Below are positions 17,967 through 25,337 of a stretch of DNA of 64,000 nucleotides, one piece after another; the stretch's first letter is position 1, and each line of letters starts with the position of its first letter. The translations under genes were made by a program, and so were the position numbers. The stretch comes from UBA9611 sp965237595 (lineage in GTDB: Bacteria; Chloroflexota; Dehalococcoidia; Lucifugimonadales; UBA3495), in NCBI GenBank assembly GCA_965237595.1, contig CBDEFY010000003.1:1-64000 (forward strand), written 5' to 3'. The notes under the pieces are model-generated. The model had not been told where the DNA came from, did no database searches, and saw only the letters and a list, made by a program, of their open reading frames with translations.

Positions 17967-19330
17967 TGGCCGCTCCCAACTTCGTCAACCGGACTCTCTG
18001 GACAGGCGACAACCTGGACATCCTCCGGGGGATGAACTCGGAGTGTATTGACCTTATCTACCTGGACCCGCCGTTCAACTCCAACCAGGACTATGCCGCC
18101 CCTGTAGGCAGTGCGGCGGCGGGGGCTGCTTTCAAGGACACCTGGACACTCAGCGACGTGGACGATGCCTGGCACGGCATGATTGCCGAGTCGCACCCGG
18201 CCCTTTACGGCATTGTCGACGCTGCGCGTCCGGCTCACGGTAAGGGCATGAAGTCGTACCTGATTATGATGGCCGTCCGGCTCATCGAGTTGCACAGGGT
18301 GTTGAAGGACACGGGTAGTATCTATCTGCATTGTGACCCTACTGCCAGTCATTACCTCAAGTTGTTGATGGACACTATCTTTGGCCAAGCACGGTTCAGG
18401 AATGAGGTCATCTGGCGGCGTTCCCATCCCAAGGGGTTGGCATTCACGCGCTTTGCGTCGAACCACGATGTCATCCTTGTCTATGGACCTGAAGGAGAGA
18501 CGGCTTGGAATGCGCCATATATACCCAACCCTCATGCCAATGAGCAATATAAGCTGATTGAAGAAGAAACTGGACGTAGGTACCAGTTGACTAGTCTGTT
18601 GAACCCAAATCCCGACAGGCCGAATTTGACCTATGAGTTTAAGGGTGTAACGAGAGTATGGAGATGGACGAAAGAGCGGATGGAAGAGGCAGACCGTAAG
18701 CGCTTGATTGTGGTTCCGAGGGGTGGCAAAGGCATTCCACGTTTGAAGCGGTATTTGGACGAACAATTCGGAATTCCAGTGAGTGATACGTGGAATGATG
18801 TGCCTATTGCCGCCGGTAAGGAACGTACGGGCTACCCGACCCAAAAGCCGTTGGCCCTGTTGGAGCGCATCATCAAGGCGTCCAGCAATCTAAATGATTT
18901 GGTGCTCGACCCATTCTGCGGTTGCGCTACGGCCCTGGTAGCCGCCGAGAAGCTTGAACGGCAATGGATAGGGGTTGACCTGTCACCCAAGGCTAAGGAC
19001 TTAGTGGAGCTTCGCCTGCGTCGGGACTTAGGGCTGTTTGGCCTACAGGCAACCTATCGGGAGGACATTCCTCAGCGTACCGATCTGGGGCAGTCTCCGC
19101 CCTACCGAACCCAGAAGCACACCTTATTTGGCAAGCAGGAGGGGCTATGCGCTGGTTGCCAAATACTGTTCCCGTTCCGCAACCTCACTGTTGATCATAT
19201 CGTGCCCCAATCCCGCGGCGGCACGGACCATCTGGACAACCTCCAGCTGCTTTGTGGGGCCTGCAACTCGCTGAAGGGCGATAGACCACAGGAGTACCTA
19301 CTGGCGCGTTTGAAGGAGATGGCAGTATGA
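17966..19330 (+). CDS. DNA methyltransferase (beta-class order) fused to an HNH nuclease domain
   Basis: A 454-residue fusion. Motif IV comes first, DPPF at 34-37 (YLDPPFNSNQDY), then a target-recognition region (~100-290), then motif I at 315-322 (DPFCGCAT) and WIGVDLS; this IV-TRD-I order is the beta class. DPPF suggests N6-adenine methylation, though N4-cytosine cannot be excluded. Residues ~390-445 form an HNH domain with two CxxC pairs (CAGC, CGAC), the core VDHIVPQSRGGTDHLDNLQLLC, and NSLKG. One chain may thus both mark and cut DNA. It overlaps the transposase stop by 1 nt, and its own stop overlaps the next start as ATGA. It is cargo of the IS1595 element; its role there is unknown. 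Confidence 0.87.
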   Translation: MAAPNFVNRTLWTGDNLDILRGMNSECIDLIYLDPPFNSNQDYAAPVGSAAAGAAFKDTWTLSDVDDAWHGMIAESHPALYGIVDAARPAHGKGMKSYLIMMAVRLIELHRVLKDTGSIYLHCDPTASHYLKLLMDTIFGQARFRNEVIWRRSHPKGLAFTRFASNHDVILVYGPEGETAWNAPYIPNPHANEQYKLIEEETGRRYQLTSLLNPNPDRPNLTYEFKGVTRVWRWTKERMEEADRKRLIVVPRGGKGIPRLKRYLDEQFGIPVSDTWNDVPIAAGKERTGYPTQKPLALLERIIKASSNLNDLVLDPFCGCATALVAAEKLERQWIGVDLSPKAKDLVELRLRRDLGLFGLQATYREDIPQRTDLGQSPPYRTQKHTLFGKQEGLCAGCQILFPFRNLTVDHIVPQSRGGTDHLDNLQLLCGACNSLKGDRPQEYLLARLKEMAV

Positions 19331-19500
19331 CCAAGAACAAGAACAACAAGCGTAGGGGCCGCCCGCCGAAGTACGACATGCCGGAACGGATAGACGCATC
19401 GCCGGAAGAGATAGCGGAAATGGTGCTACAGGCCAAGCCTAAAGAGACTTGGCGATACGAAGAAGAGACGGGTCGGAAGCGAACCAGGAAGCCTGCCTAA
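19327..19500 (+). CDS. Small basic AT-hook-like protein, third gene of the IS1595 cassette
   Basis: A 57-residue protein that starts within the stop of the methyltransferase gene (ATGA overlap) and ends 13 bp before the right inverted repeat. The N-terminus is strongly basic with an AT-hook-type core (KRRGRPPKYD), followed by an acidic-helical part (ERIDASPEEIAEMVLQA) and KPKETWRYEEETGRKRTRKPA. The GRP core is the minor-groove-binding element in AT-hooks, so DNA binding is plausible. Tight coupling and position inside the repeats argue that it is a real gene and part of the element. Its function is not known; an accessory for transposition or for the methyltransferase-HNH protein is inference. 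Confidence 0.72.
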   Translation: MTKNKNNKRRGRPPKYDMPERIDASPEEIAEMVLQAKPKETWRYEEETGRKRTRKPA

Positions 19501-19535
19501 AACAGACCGTTTATGGTACACAGGTATATAATTCC

Positions 19536-20004
19536 TTTTTTCCTCAGTTGGCGCGGGTTTTGCCGGTTCGGATACGGTGTTGGAAGGAGGTGCCTGCTTC
19601 TCGGCGTTCGCGGGCGCGGCGGGCGTGGGTTGTACGGCTTGGGGAACCCTTGCGGAGTCTGCCCGGTCGCGGTTTTGGAACAGACTTTGGTTTTCCTCTG
19701 CGGCTTGCACCTCCCACTGGTACGTGAACTCCGATAGCGCACCGGGGGAGGATTTCTCAATTGAACGGGCCCAATCAGCCAGCGCACCGGCTGCGTGCCT
19801 TCGAGTACCTAGAATCCACTCACCGGATACCATGGTCCGGGACGAGAAATATTGACCTGAAATGTGACTTCCCTTGTAGATGCCAGAAAAATTCATGCTT
19901 CCGGCCGCATCCTTCGTTTCCCCAAGGACAGTGAACCTGACGAAATTGCCGTCGACCGTTCCCTGAAAAAGACCAGACCCATTCAATGATGGCGAGGCAA
20001 TCTT
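19536..20004 (-). pseudogene. 3' portion of a secreted-protein gene, cut by the IS1595 element
   Basis: On the minus strand the reading frame of the 20005-20964 gene continues past its TAG without another stop to the IS right end. It encodes KIASPSLNGSGLFQGTVDGN, then VRFTV, GSMNFSGIYKGSHISGQYFSS, and a Pro/Ala-rich tail (PTPAAPANAEKQAPP). The GTVDGN...SGIYKGSHISGQY pattern is the repeated beta-strand motif of small secreted barrel-like domains. A TTG at 19986 could start a shorter protein, but the frame joins the upstream gene exactly. The gene is therefore read as one original ORF broken twice, by a nonsense codon and by the insertion; its 3' end beyond 16924 could not be assigned. Confidence 0.55.
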
Positions 20005-20964
20005 CTACTCTCCCACCAGTCGGCAACCAATTTGATTTAATGTTGCTTTAATCTCTGAGCCATTTGATCGCACTCCGTCGCGCCTGTCGACCCCTCCCAA
20101 TCTGAGCATCGCTCCCCTGAGAACGCCGCCGTCAATACCTAGTGTTTCACAGACCGCTGGCTCAACACCCACAAAACTCAGGTCCGTGGCGGGTGACGAG
20201 TTACCGTCCGATACGGAAGGCGAAGTTGGGGATTGTCCCACCTGGCCATGGAGGTACTCAGCTCTGGTTATCGTCAGTTCCAGGTCCGTCGTTCCTCCGC
20301 CTCTCCAGATCCCGGTCCCGTGAAGCCTCCTGGCGTCGAGCCAGAATGAGACCTCCTTGCCGGTGAAGGCCGTATCTTCGTGCCGGGGAATGACCATGCG
20401 GAATCTACCCTGGCGGACCTCGACCACCCCAACACGACGCCCACTGATCCAGGCGGTCACGATGGAACCGTTCCGGCCTGCACCATCACCGACTACCACG
20501 CTTCCAGAAAAAACATGGCTAGGTCTCTGTTGGGCGGAAACCGCCGATGGCATGAAGGACTCGGATCTGGCAAAAGTCAGATCCAATTCTGTGATTCCCC
20601 CCGCCTTCCAGGTTCCTGCCCAATGGAATTGTTCACCGTCCAGCAGGAACGAGACCTCCTTGCCGGCGAAGGAAACGTTTGCCTGCGGGGGAATCACCAT
20701 TTTGTATCTACTTTCGCGGAGGACGTCGGCCACCCCGACACGGCGCCCACCGATCCAGGCAGTCAGTATGGAACCGTCCTGGGCCGCGTGTCCACCGACC
20801 AACACGCTCCCAATAAAAACGTGATGCGATTCCTGTTGCGCGGAAACCCGCCATGGCATGAGCGCAATAAAAACCGCAAATGCGATAAGTGACAGAGTCG
20901 CTAAGCCGGTCTTTGGCGGGGAGGTGAGGAGAGCTTTGGCGGTGGCCGCTCTATTGGTAAGCAT
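20005..20964 (-). CDS. Exported protein with two tandem repeat domains
   Basis: A 319-residue protein with an N-terminal hydrophobic segment (TLSLIAFAVFIALMPWRVSA) followed by AQQ, a likely signal peptide. Two homologous domains follow (about 46-130 and 143-228). Each has the pattern HVFxGSVxVGxxAxxxGSIxTAWIxGRRVGVxxV, then a GKEVSFxLD stretch, xWxxGGxTxLxLT and a tail. Such modules are seen in Chloroflexi exported proteins of unknown function. The C-terminal ~70 residues have a CETLGIDGGVLRG segment and end at TAG 20005. The same frame continues beyond that stop into the 19536-20004 fragment. No enzyme motif was recognised. Confidence 0.65.
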   Translation of the reverse strand: MLTNRAATAKALLTSPPKTGLATLSLIAFAVFIALMPWRVSAQQESHHVFIGSVLVGGHAAQDGSILTAWIGGRRVGVADVLRESRYKMVIPPQANVSFAGKEVSFLLDGEQFHWAGTWKAGGITELDLTFARSESFMPSAVSAQQRPSHVFSGSVVVGDGAGRNGSIVTAWISGRRVGVVEVRQGRFRMVIPRHEDTAFTGKEVSFWLDARRLHGTGIWRGGGTTDLELTITRAEYLHGQVGQSPTSPSVSDGNSSPATDLSFVGVEPAVCETLGIDGGVLRGAMLRLGGVDRRDGVRSNGSEIKATLNQIGCRLVGE

Positions 20965-21210
20965 CCCGCAGAATTCCTAGATGGATTCGTGAACGTCAAA
21001 AAGTTGTGCCAGCAGCACCAAGCAGCCGTTAGTCAGAATGCGCAATCGCCTAACGCCAGGGTGCTTGGCCGACGCTTTTCCTTGACACTACACCAAACCA
21101 CAAACTGAGTCTAACCGCTTTTCGAGAACCGAGGCAGTCAACGCATATTGGCCCATGTCCGTATGGGCTCTCCAGACGCTCACCCGAGTTCCGTCCAAAG
21201 CCCGTCTCTC

Positions 21211-21239
21211 TTGCGGGCTGGACGCGGGGCCACTATCAT
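21211..21239 (+). promoter_or_regulatory. Promoter for the HSL-type hydrolase
   Basis: TTGCGG (21211-21216) and TATCAT (21234-21239) are separated by 17 bp, and the -10 lies 34 nt before the chosen ATG. The rest of the 20965-21273 stretch (309 bp) shows another isolated TTGACA (21082-21087) without a good -10, and no gene. Confidence 0.4.
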
Positions 21240-21273
21240 GGCCCCATCTCGGAGCCTCCCAAGGAGATTCACC

Positions 21274-22167
21274 ATGGCCCCCAGCCAAGAGCTCAACACC
21301 GTACTCGAGATGATTCGGAACCGGGTCGCGGAAGTCCGGAAGACCACCGACGACGACCGCCTTTCCTACGAGCGAATCATGTCGTCCCTGCCTTTGGACG
21401 ACGACATCGAGACCACCAGGGTGGGCGCCAACGGAGTGCCCGCCGAATGGATCAGCGCCCCCGAGTCCCAAGACGGCCGGGTGGTGCTTTATCTTCACGG
21501 TGGCGGATACCTTTTCGGCTCGGTCCGCACCCACCGGGTAATGCTGGCCCACCTGGCCAGGGCGGCCAAGGCCCGGGTCCTGGCCTTGGACTACCGCCTG
21601 GCCCCGGAAATACCCTTCCCCGCTCCGGTGGAGGACTCGGTGTCCGCCTACCGGTGGCTGCTCTCCCAGGGCATCGCCCCGGAGAAGATGGTGATCGGAG
21701 GAGACTCGGCCGGAGGCGGGCTGACCGTCGCTGCATTGGTGGCCCTACGGCACGTCGGCGAACCCATGCCCGCCGCCGGTGTCTGCATCTCGCCATGGGC
21801 CGACATGGAAGTCACCGGCCAGTCCTACATCACCAACGCCGAGGCGGACCCTTCGGTGTCACGGGAACGTATCTTGAAAATCGCCGGGGTCTACATGGAC
21901 GGCAAGGACCCCAAGGCCCCCTTGGCTTCGCCCATCCACGCCGACCTCACAGGACTTCCTCCCCTGCTACTGCAGGTGGGCGGTATCGAGGTGCTGCTGG
22001 ACGACTCCAACATGTTGAAATCCAAGGCTAAGGAGGCAGGAGTGCCGGTGGAGATGGAGGTGTGGGACGACATGCCCCACGTTTGGCACTACTACGCACC
22101 AATCCTGCCCGAGGCCCGGAAGGCCATCAGCCGCATCGGGGAGTTTGTTCTGGAACACACCGGGTAG
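21274..22167 (+). CDS. Alpha/beta hydrolase, hormone-sensitive-lipase type
   Basis: A cytoplasmic carboxylesterase of about 297 residues. The oxyanion-hole motif HGGG (YLHGGGYLFGS) and the nucleophile elbow GDSAGG are both present. The acid is probably the Asp in the VLLDDS segment, and the His is in DMPHVWHYYAP. I chose ATG 21274 because AAGGAG lies 7 nt before it; longer frames back to 21148 add sequence without homology. The gene opens a run of plus-strand and minus-strand catabolic genes (NIPSNAP, D-threonine-aldolase-like, CoA-transferases). The natural substrate is unknown; such enzymes take short acyl esters. Confidence 0.88.
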   Translation: MAPSQELNTVLEMIRNRVAEVRKTTDDDRLSYERIMSSLPLDDDIETTRVGANGVPAEWISAPESQDGRVVLYLHGGGYLFGSVRTHRVMLAHLARAAKARVLALDYRLAPEIPFPAPVEDSVSAYRWLLSQGIAPEKMVIGGDSAGGGLTVAALVALRHVGEPMPAAGVCISPWADMEVTGQSYITNAEADPSVSRERILKIAGVYMDGKDPKAPLASPIHADLTGLPPLLLQVGGIEVLLDDSNMLKSKAKEAGVPVEMEVWDDMPHVWHYYAPILPEARKAISRIGEFVLEHTG

Positions 22168-22173
22168 AGGCGT

Positions 22174-22208
22174 AAATCCCCCCAGCCCACCCTAACGAAA
22201 GGGGGGAT
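22174..22208. repeat. Palindromic repeat, AAATCCCCC family, copy 2
   Basis: AAATCCCCCC (22174-22183) and GGGGGGAT (22201-22208) bracket a short C-rich centre, 7 bp after the hydrolase stop and 33 bp before the NIPSNAP gene. It may act as a transcript-end hairpin, but no T-run follows. Confidence 0.65.
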
Positions 22209-22240
22209 AAAATCAGGGGCCGACGACATAGGAGAAGGAA

Positions 22241-22561
22241 ATGATTTACGACTTTCGGATGTATACGTTGAAGCCGGGGGCCACACCCGAATACCGGGCC
22301 GGGGTCAAAGAGCTCAGCCTGCCCATCCGGCAGCGCCACGGCGTGACGCTGGCCGGTTGGTATTGGAGCGAGATTGGGGCCCTGAACCAGGTGGTCCACA
22401 TCTGGGCCTTCGACGACCTGAAACACTTGAAAGAGGCCAAGGAGGCCGTGGCCGCCGACCCCGAATGGACTGGGACCTACGTCCCCCGGGTGCGGGGCCT
22501 GCTGGTCGCCCAGAACACCTACCTGATGAACACGTCAGAGTTTGGGCCGGTGCCGGAGTAG
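22241..22561 (+). CDS. NIPSNAP-family protein
   Basis: A 106-residue ferredoxin-like alpha/beta barrel protein of the NIPSNAP family. It shows the starting pattern MIYDFRMYTLKPGATPEYR, then GWYWSEIGALNQVVHIWAFDD and a terminal PRVRGLLVAQNTYLM strand. Bacterial members occur next to catabolic enzymes, but no reaction is established for most. GGAGAAGGAA upstream of the ATG is a good ribosome-binding site. It follows the HSL-type hydrolase by 73 bp and is probably in the same transcript. An AGCT-type repeat begins directly at its stop codon. Confidence 0.88.
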   Translation: MIYDFRMYTLKPGATPEYRAGVKELSLPIRQRHGVTLAGWYWSEIGALNQVVHIWAFDDLKHLKEAKEAVAADPEWTGTYVPRVRGLLVAQNTYLMNTSEFGPVPE

Positions 22562-22596
22562 CTGACAGCTAACAGCCGCCAGCGGTCAGCTTTCAG
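22561..22596. repeat. AGCT-type dispersed repeat at the NIPSNAP 3' end
   Basis: GCTGACAGCT, AACAGCCG and GGTCAGCTTTCAG blocks begin at the last base of the NIPSNAP stop. They belong to the same family as 22755-22788, 27929-27953 and 37521-37563. Confidence 0.55.
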
Positions 22597-22632
22597 GAAA
22601 ACGAACCTCACCGTCATTCCAGCCTGTGGCGC

Positions 22633-22661
22633 GTAGGGGCACGGCAATGCCGTGCCCCTAC
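22633..22661. repeat. Perfect GC-rich palindrome between NIPSNAP and a D-threonine-aldolase-like gene
   Basis: GTAGGGGCACGGCA (22633-22646) and its exact complement TGCCGTGCCCCTAC (22648-22661) flank a single A. This palindrome is itself nested between CGTCATTCC (about 22611) and GGAATGACG (about 22718), a second inverted pair. Both genes around it converge here, so it could end both transcripts, but it also has the look of a widespread mobile palindrome. Confidence 0.7.
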
Positions 22662-22754
22662 TTCTTTTGAACGCATCCCTATGACCAACTGAGGGACCTG
22701 GATTCCCTAAGTTCACCGGAATGACGACGGGCCTTACTTATTCTTCCGATGAAA

Positions 22755-22788
22755 AAGCTGGTAGCTGAAAGCTGATAGCTGACCGCTT
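22755..22788. repeat. AGCT-type dispersed repeat at the 3' end of a D-threonine-aldolase-like gene
   Basis: The stretch AAGCTGGTAGCTGAAAGCTG continues into ATAGCTGACCGCTTA and overlaps the stop of the minus-strand gene that ends at 22787. Confidence 0.55.
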
Positions 22789-23887
22789 AATTGTGGCAGC
22801 CCCGGGCTTGGATGTCCCAGACGGCTTCGACTTTGCCGTTGCGCAGGCCGACGAAGCGGTCCCAACGGCTGACCATGGCGTCTTGCTGGCCGGGTATCAG
22901 GAGCACTTGGTCGCCAACCTTTAGACTAACGCCCGGCTCAACCTTGAATACGGAATGGTCGCTGTCCATGGACTCCACCGTCAGACCGGGTCGGCCGGAC
23001 ACTTCGGGCATGCCCGACAGGCTGCTTACAGCGCGGACCCCGGCGTCTCCGATGGCGACGCCGGGGCGGGGTGTGCTGATGATGGTGGTGAGTATCTTGG
23101 CGGCGTAATGGAACTCACTCATGTAGCTGTAGTGAGTCTCCATCATCAGGTAGCTGCCGCCCTGTATCTCGGTCACTCCGGGTATCTCCGCAGCCACGTC
23201 ATAGCTCCAAGTCTCTCCGGTGGAGACAATCTCCACCGGGATACCGGCCTTCTCGATGGCGTCCTTCAAGTCAATCACGCCCTTGATCACCCGGTTGGCC
23301 TCCACGGCCCGGTCTTCCCGGTCGGGTATGTCGGGAATCACCTGGTGGCTCATAACGCCGCGAAAGCGCAGGCCCGGCAATGAAGCAATCTCCTTGGCCA
23401 GGGCCACCCCGGCGTCGATCTCCCGCACCCCACAGCGGCGCAGGCCGGTCTCCAACTCGATTACCACACCCAGTTCCACCCTCCGGCCCTGAGCGGCCGT
23501 GGAGAGGTCCCTGGCGTTGGCCGCCTGGTCGCAGGACACCATCAACTCGGCCTGGTCTGCCAGGGCGCAGAGCCGGTCAATCTTAATGGACCCCACAATC
23601 TCTGATGTGATGAACACGCTGGGTATGCCGCCGTGGACCATGACTTCGGCCTCTGACACCTTGGCGGCGCAGACCCCGCCCACGGTGCCGCCCCGGCGGA
23701 TCTGCCGGTGGGCGATGGCCGGGGTCTTGTGGTTCTTGGCGTGTCCTCTGAGCTTGCTGCTGCGCCCTTGGTAGCAGTTGGCGATGACGTCCATGTTGTG
23801 GTCCAGGGCATCCATGTCGATAACCAGACAAGGGGTGTCAAGGTCTTCCATGGGCGTCCCAGGCAGGGGCCGGTAAAACTCGTCCAT
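22787..23887 (-). CDS. D-threonine-aldolase-fold PLP protein, paralogue 1
   Basis: A 366-residue fold-type III (alanine-racemase-like) enzyme related to D-threonine aldolase and D-serine dehydratase. The N-terminus has DLDTPCLVIDMDALDHNM. The PLP Schiff-base lysine is expected in RGHAKNHKTP and is present as K51. The phosphate-side motif EIQGGSYLMME is present. In the C-terminal beta-domain, where the metal ligands normally sit in an NHCCPTVN-like motif, it has PGQQDAMVSRWD, so the His/Cys zinc pair is missing. PLP chemistry is therefore possible, but aldolase or dehydratase activity needing that metal is doubtful. A paralogue follows upstream on the same strand. Confidence 0.83.
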   Translation of the reverse strand: MDEFYRPLPGTPMEDLDTPCLVIDMDALDHNMDVIANCYQGRSSKLRGHAKNHKTPAIAHRQIRRGGTVGGVCAAKVSEAEVMVHGGIPSVFITSEIVGSIKIDRLCALADQAELMVSCDQAANARDLSTAAQGRRVELGVVIELETGLRRCGVREIDAGVALAKEIASLPGLRFRGVMSHQVIPDIPDREDRAVEANRVIKGVIDLKDAIEKAGIPVEIVSTGETWSYDVAAEIPGVTEIQGGSYLMMETHYSYMSEFHYAAKILTTIISTPRPGVAIGDAGVRAVSSLSGMPEVSGRPGLTVESMDSDHSVFKVEPGVSLKVGDQVLLIPGQQDAMVSRWDRFVGLRNGKVEAVWDIQARGCHN

Positions 23888-23912
23888 AAAAACTCCGTTT
23901 TTTTTTGCTTGC

Positions 23913-23989
23913 GGAAATCCCCCTTAATCCCCCTTTGCAAAGGGGTAGATTCGGACCCTCCTTTCGTAAGGGGGGTTGGGGGGATTTCC
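23913..23989. repeat. Palindromic repeat, AAATCCCCC family, copy 3 (longest)
   Basis: Outer arms GGAAATCCCCC (23913-23923) and GGGGGGATTTCC (23978-23989) enclose an inner pair built from CCCCCTTTGCAAAGGGG. At 77 bp it is the fullest copy, filling the gap between the two D-threonine-aldolase-like genes, and its last base is the stop codon end of the upstream paralogue. Confidence 0.75.
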
Positions 23990-25101
23990 TAAGCGAATCG
24001 CCCGCGGGCCGAGATGGGCCAGAAACCCACCAGTTTACCCCCCTTGGCCGCGCGGATATAGTCGTATTGGTTCACACAGGCGCCCAGCTCGTAGGGCACC
24101 AGCCAGGCTTTGTCGCCGGGGTTCAGCTTGCTTTGAGCGCCGCCCTCCAGCTCCACGATACCGTGCTCGGCGCTGAACCGGGTGGCGGCGCCACCGTCGA
24201 CCCCCTCCAGTAGGGGCCTGCCTTGGTCGGGAGCCGTGGCCTTGTGCCCAGCGTCCAAAACCGCGATGCCGTCGATGGGGTGGCTGATTACCGACGCTAG
24301 AACCTTGGCCGCCGGGGCAAGCTCGGGCAGGAATGATTGGAGCCGGTGGTCCATCAACGGATAACGCCCCGCCCTAACCTCGGTCACCCCAGACATCTGT
24401 ATGGCTTGGGCGTAGCAGTGGGCACCGCCGACGCTGACAACACTGACAGACAGATCAGCTTTTTCCATGGTCTCTTTGGTGTCCAAGACTACTTCTAATC
24501 TTTCGCGGGTCTTGCTTTCGTGCTGGGACGGGTCGTCGTCGCCTTTGGGGCCGGGCACCGAGCCCATGACGCCGTCGAACCTGAGTCCGGGAAGCGCGCT
24601 TACCGTTTGCGCGAGGGCCACGGCATCAGGGCCGGGCACAATCCCGCAGCGGCCCATGCCGGCCTCAATCTCAACCAGCACTCTCAACTCAACGCCGGCG
24701 GCGATGGCGCCCTGTGAGAGCTGCTCGGCGTTGTCCGGGTTGTCCACTGCCACGCCGATGCTGGTCTGGCCCGCCAGGCCACAGAGCCGCCTGATCTTGG
24801 ATGCGGTCACAACCAGGTTGGCTAGGAGGATGTCGGCGAAACCCGAATTGGCGAACACCTCAGCCTCGCCCAGAGTAGTCACGGCGATGCCACCAACCGT
24901 GCCGAGAGCGTCCAGTTGCCGCCGGGCGATCTGGGGGCAGAGATGGCTGGTAACCACCGGCCGGGCCTTGGCCGCCGTGTCCTTGAAATAACCCTGGAAG
25001 GTCTGGATATTGCGGTCCATAACATCCAAGTCGACGACCAGGGCCGGGGTGTCCAGCTCCTCGACCAGGGTGCCCACGGGCTGGAAAATGGGACGTTCCA
25101 T
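23989..25101 (-). CDS. D-threonine-aldolase-fold protein lacking the PLP lysine, paralogue 2
   Basis: A 370-residue paralogue of the previous protein, with the same start (EELDTPALVVDLDVMDRN), TVGGIAVTTLGEAEVFANSG and an EVRAGRYPLMD phosphate-side motif. At the aligned PLP-lysine position the sequence is RPVVTSHLCP, so residue 51 is Thr instead of Lys. The metal-ligand motif is also absent (VPYELGACVNQYDY). Both hallmarks of catalysis are thus gone while the fold and the rest of the sequence are well kept, suggesting a binding or regulatory role, or another cofactor use. It lies upstream of paralogue 1 on the minus strand with 101 bp and one palindromic repeat between them. Confidence 0.78.
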   Translation of the reverse strand: MERPIFQPVGTLVEELDTPALVVDLDVMDRNIQTFQGYFKDTAAKARPVVTSHLCPQIARRQLDALGTVGGIAVTTLGEAEVFANSGFADILLANLVVTASKIRRLCGLAGQTSIGVAVDNPDNAEQLSQGAIAAGVELRVLVEIEAGMGRCGIVPGPDAVALAQTVSALPGLRFDGVMGSVPGPKGDDDPSQHESKTRERLEVVLDTKETMEKADLSVSVVSVGGAHCYAQAIQMSGVTEVRAGRYPLMDHRLQSFLPELAPAAKVLASVISHPIDGIAVLDAGHKATAPDQGRPLLEGVDGGAATRFSAEHGIVELEGGAQSKLNPGDKAWLVPYELGACVNQYDYIRAAKGGKLVGFWPISARGRFA

Positions 25102-25337
25102 CTGGGTTGTCTCCAGCGGCCATTTGGGCCGATTATTCTGGAATCAAGAGCGCGGGATAGATGGGCAGAAGAATACCATATTTACGCCCCTGGCACAGGC
25201 GCATTTGACACCTTCAGTCAATCACGGTTGCATTTCCCAATTGCCGGTGCAACAATTTCAGCGGCTGCCTGGGCGGGGACCACCGTCCGTGGGAGCCGAT
25301 TTTCTTGGAGACCGCCGTGACTTTCGGAGAAAGCTAG

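Larger units (their letters stand above)
16924..19535 (+). mobile_element. IS1595-family element with methyltransferase-HNH and small-protein cargo
   Basis: A 2.6-kb element bounded by 22-bp terminal inverted repeats at 16924-16945 and 19514-19535 that match at 21 of 22 positions (the mismatch is at repeat position 13). Inside are exactly three plus-strand genes coupled stop-to-start: an ISXO2-like transposase, a DNA methyltransferase fused to HNH, and a 57-residue basic protein. A clean 8-bp target duplication could not be confirmed. IS1595-family elements are known to pick up passenger genes. The right flank is a broken minus-strand gene (19536 onward), so the element landed inside a coding sequence. 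All three genes are intact, so the copy may be active or recently arrived. Confidence 0.88.
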
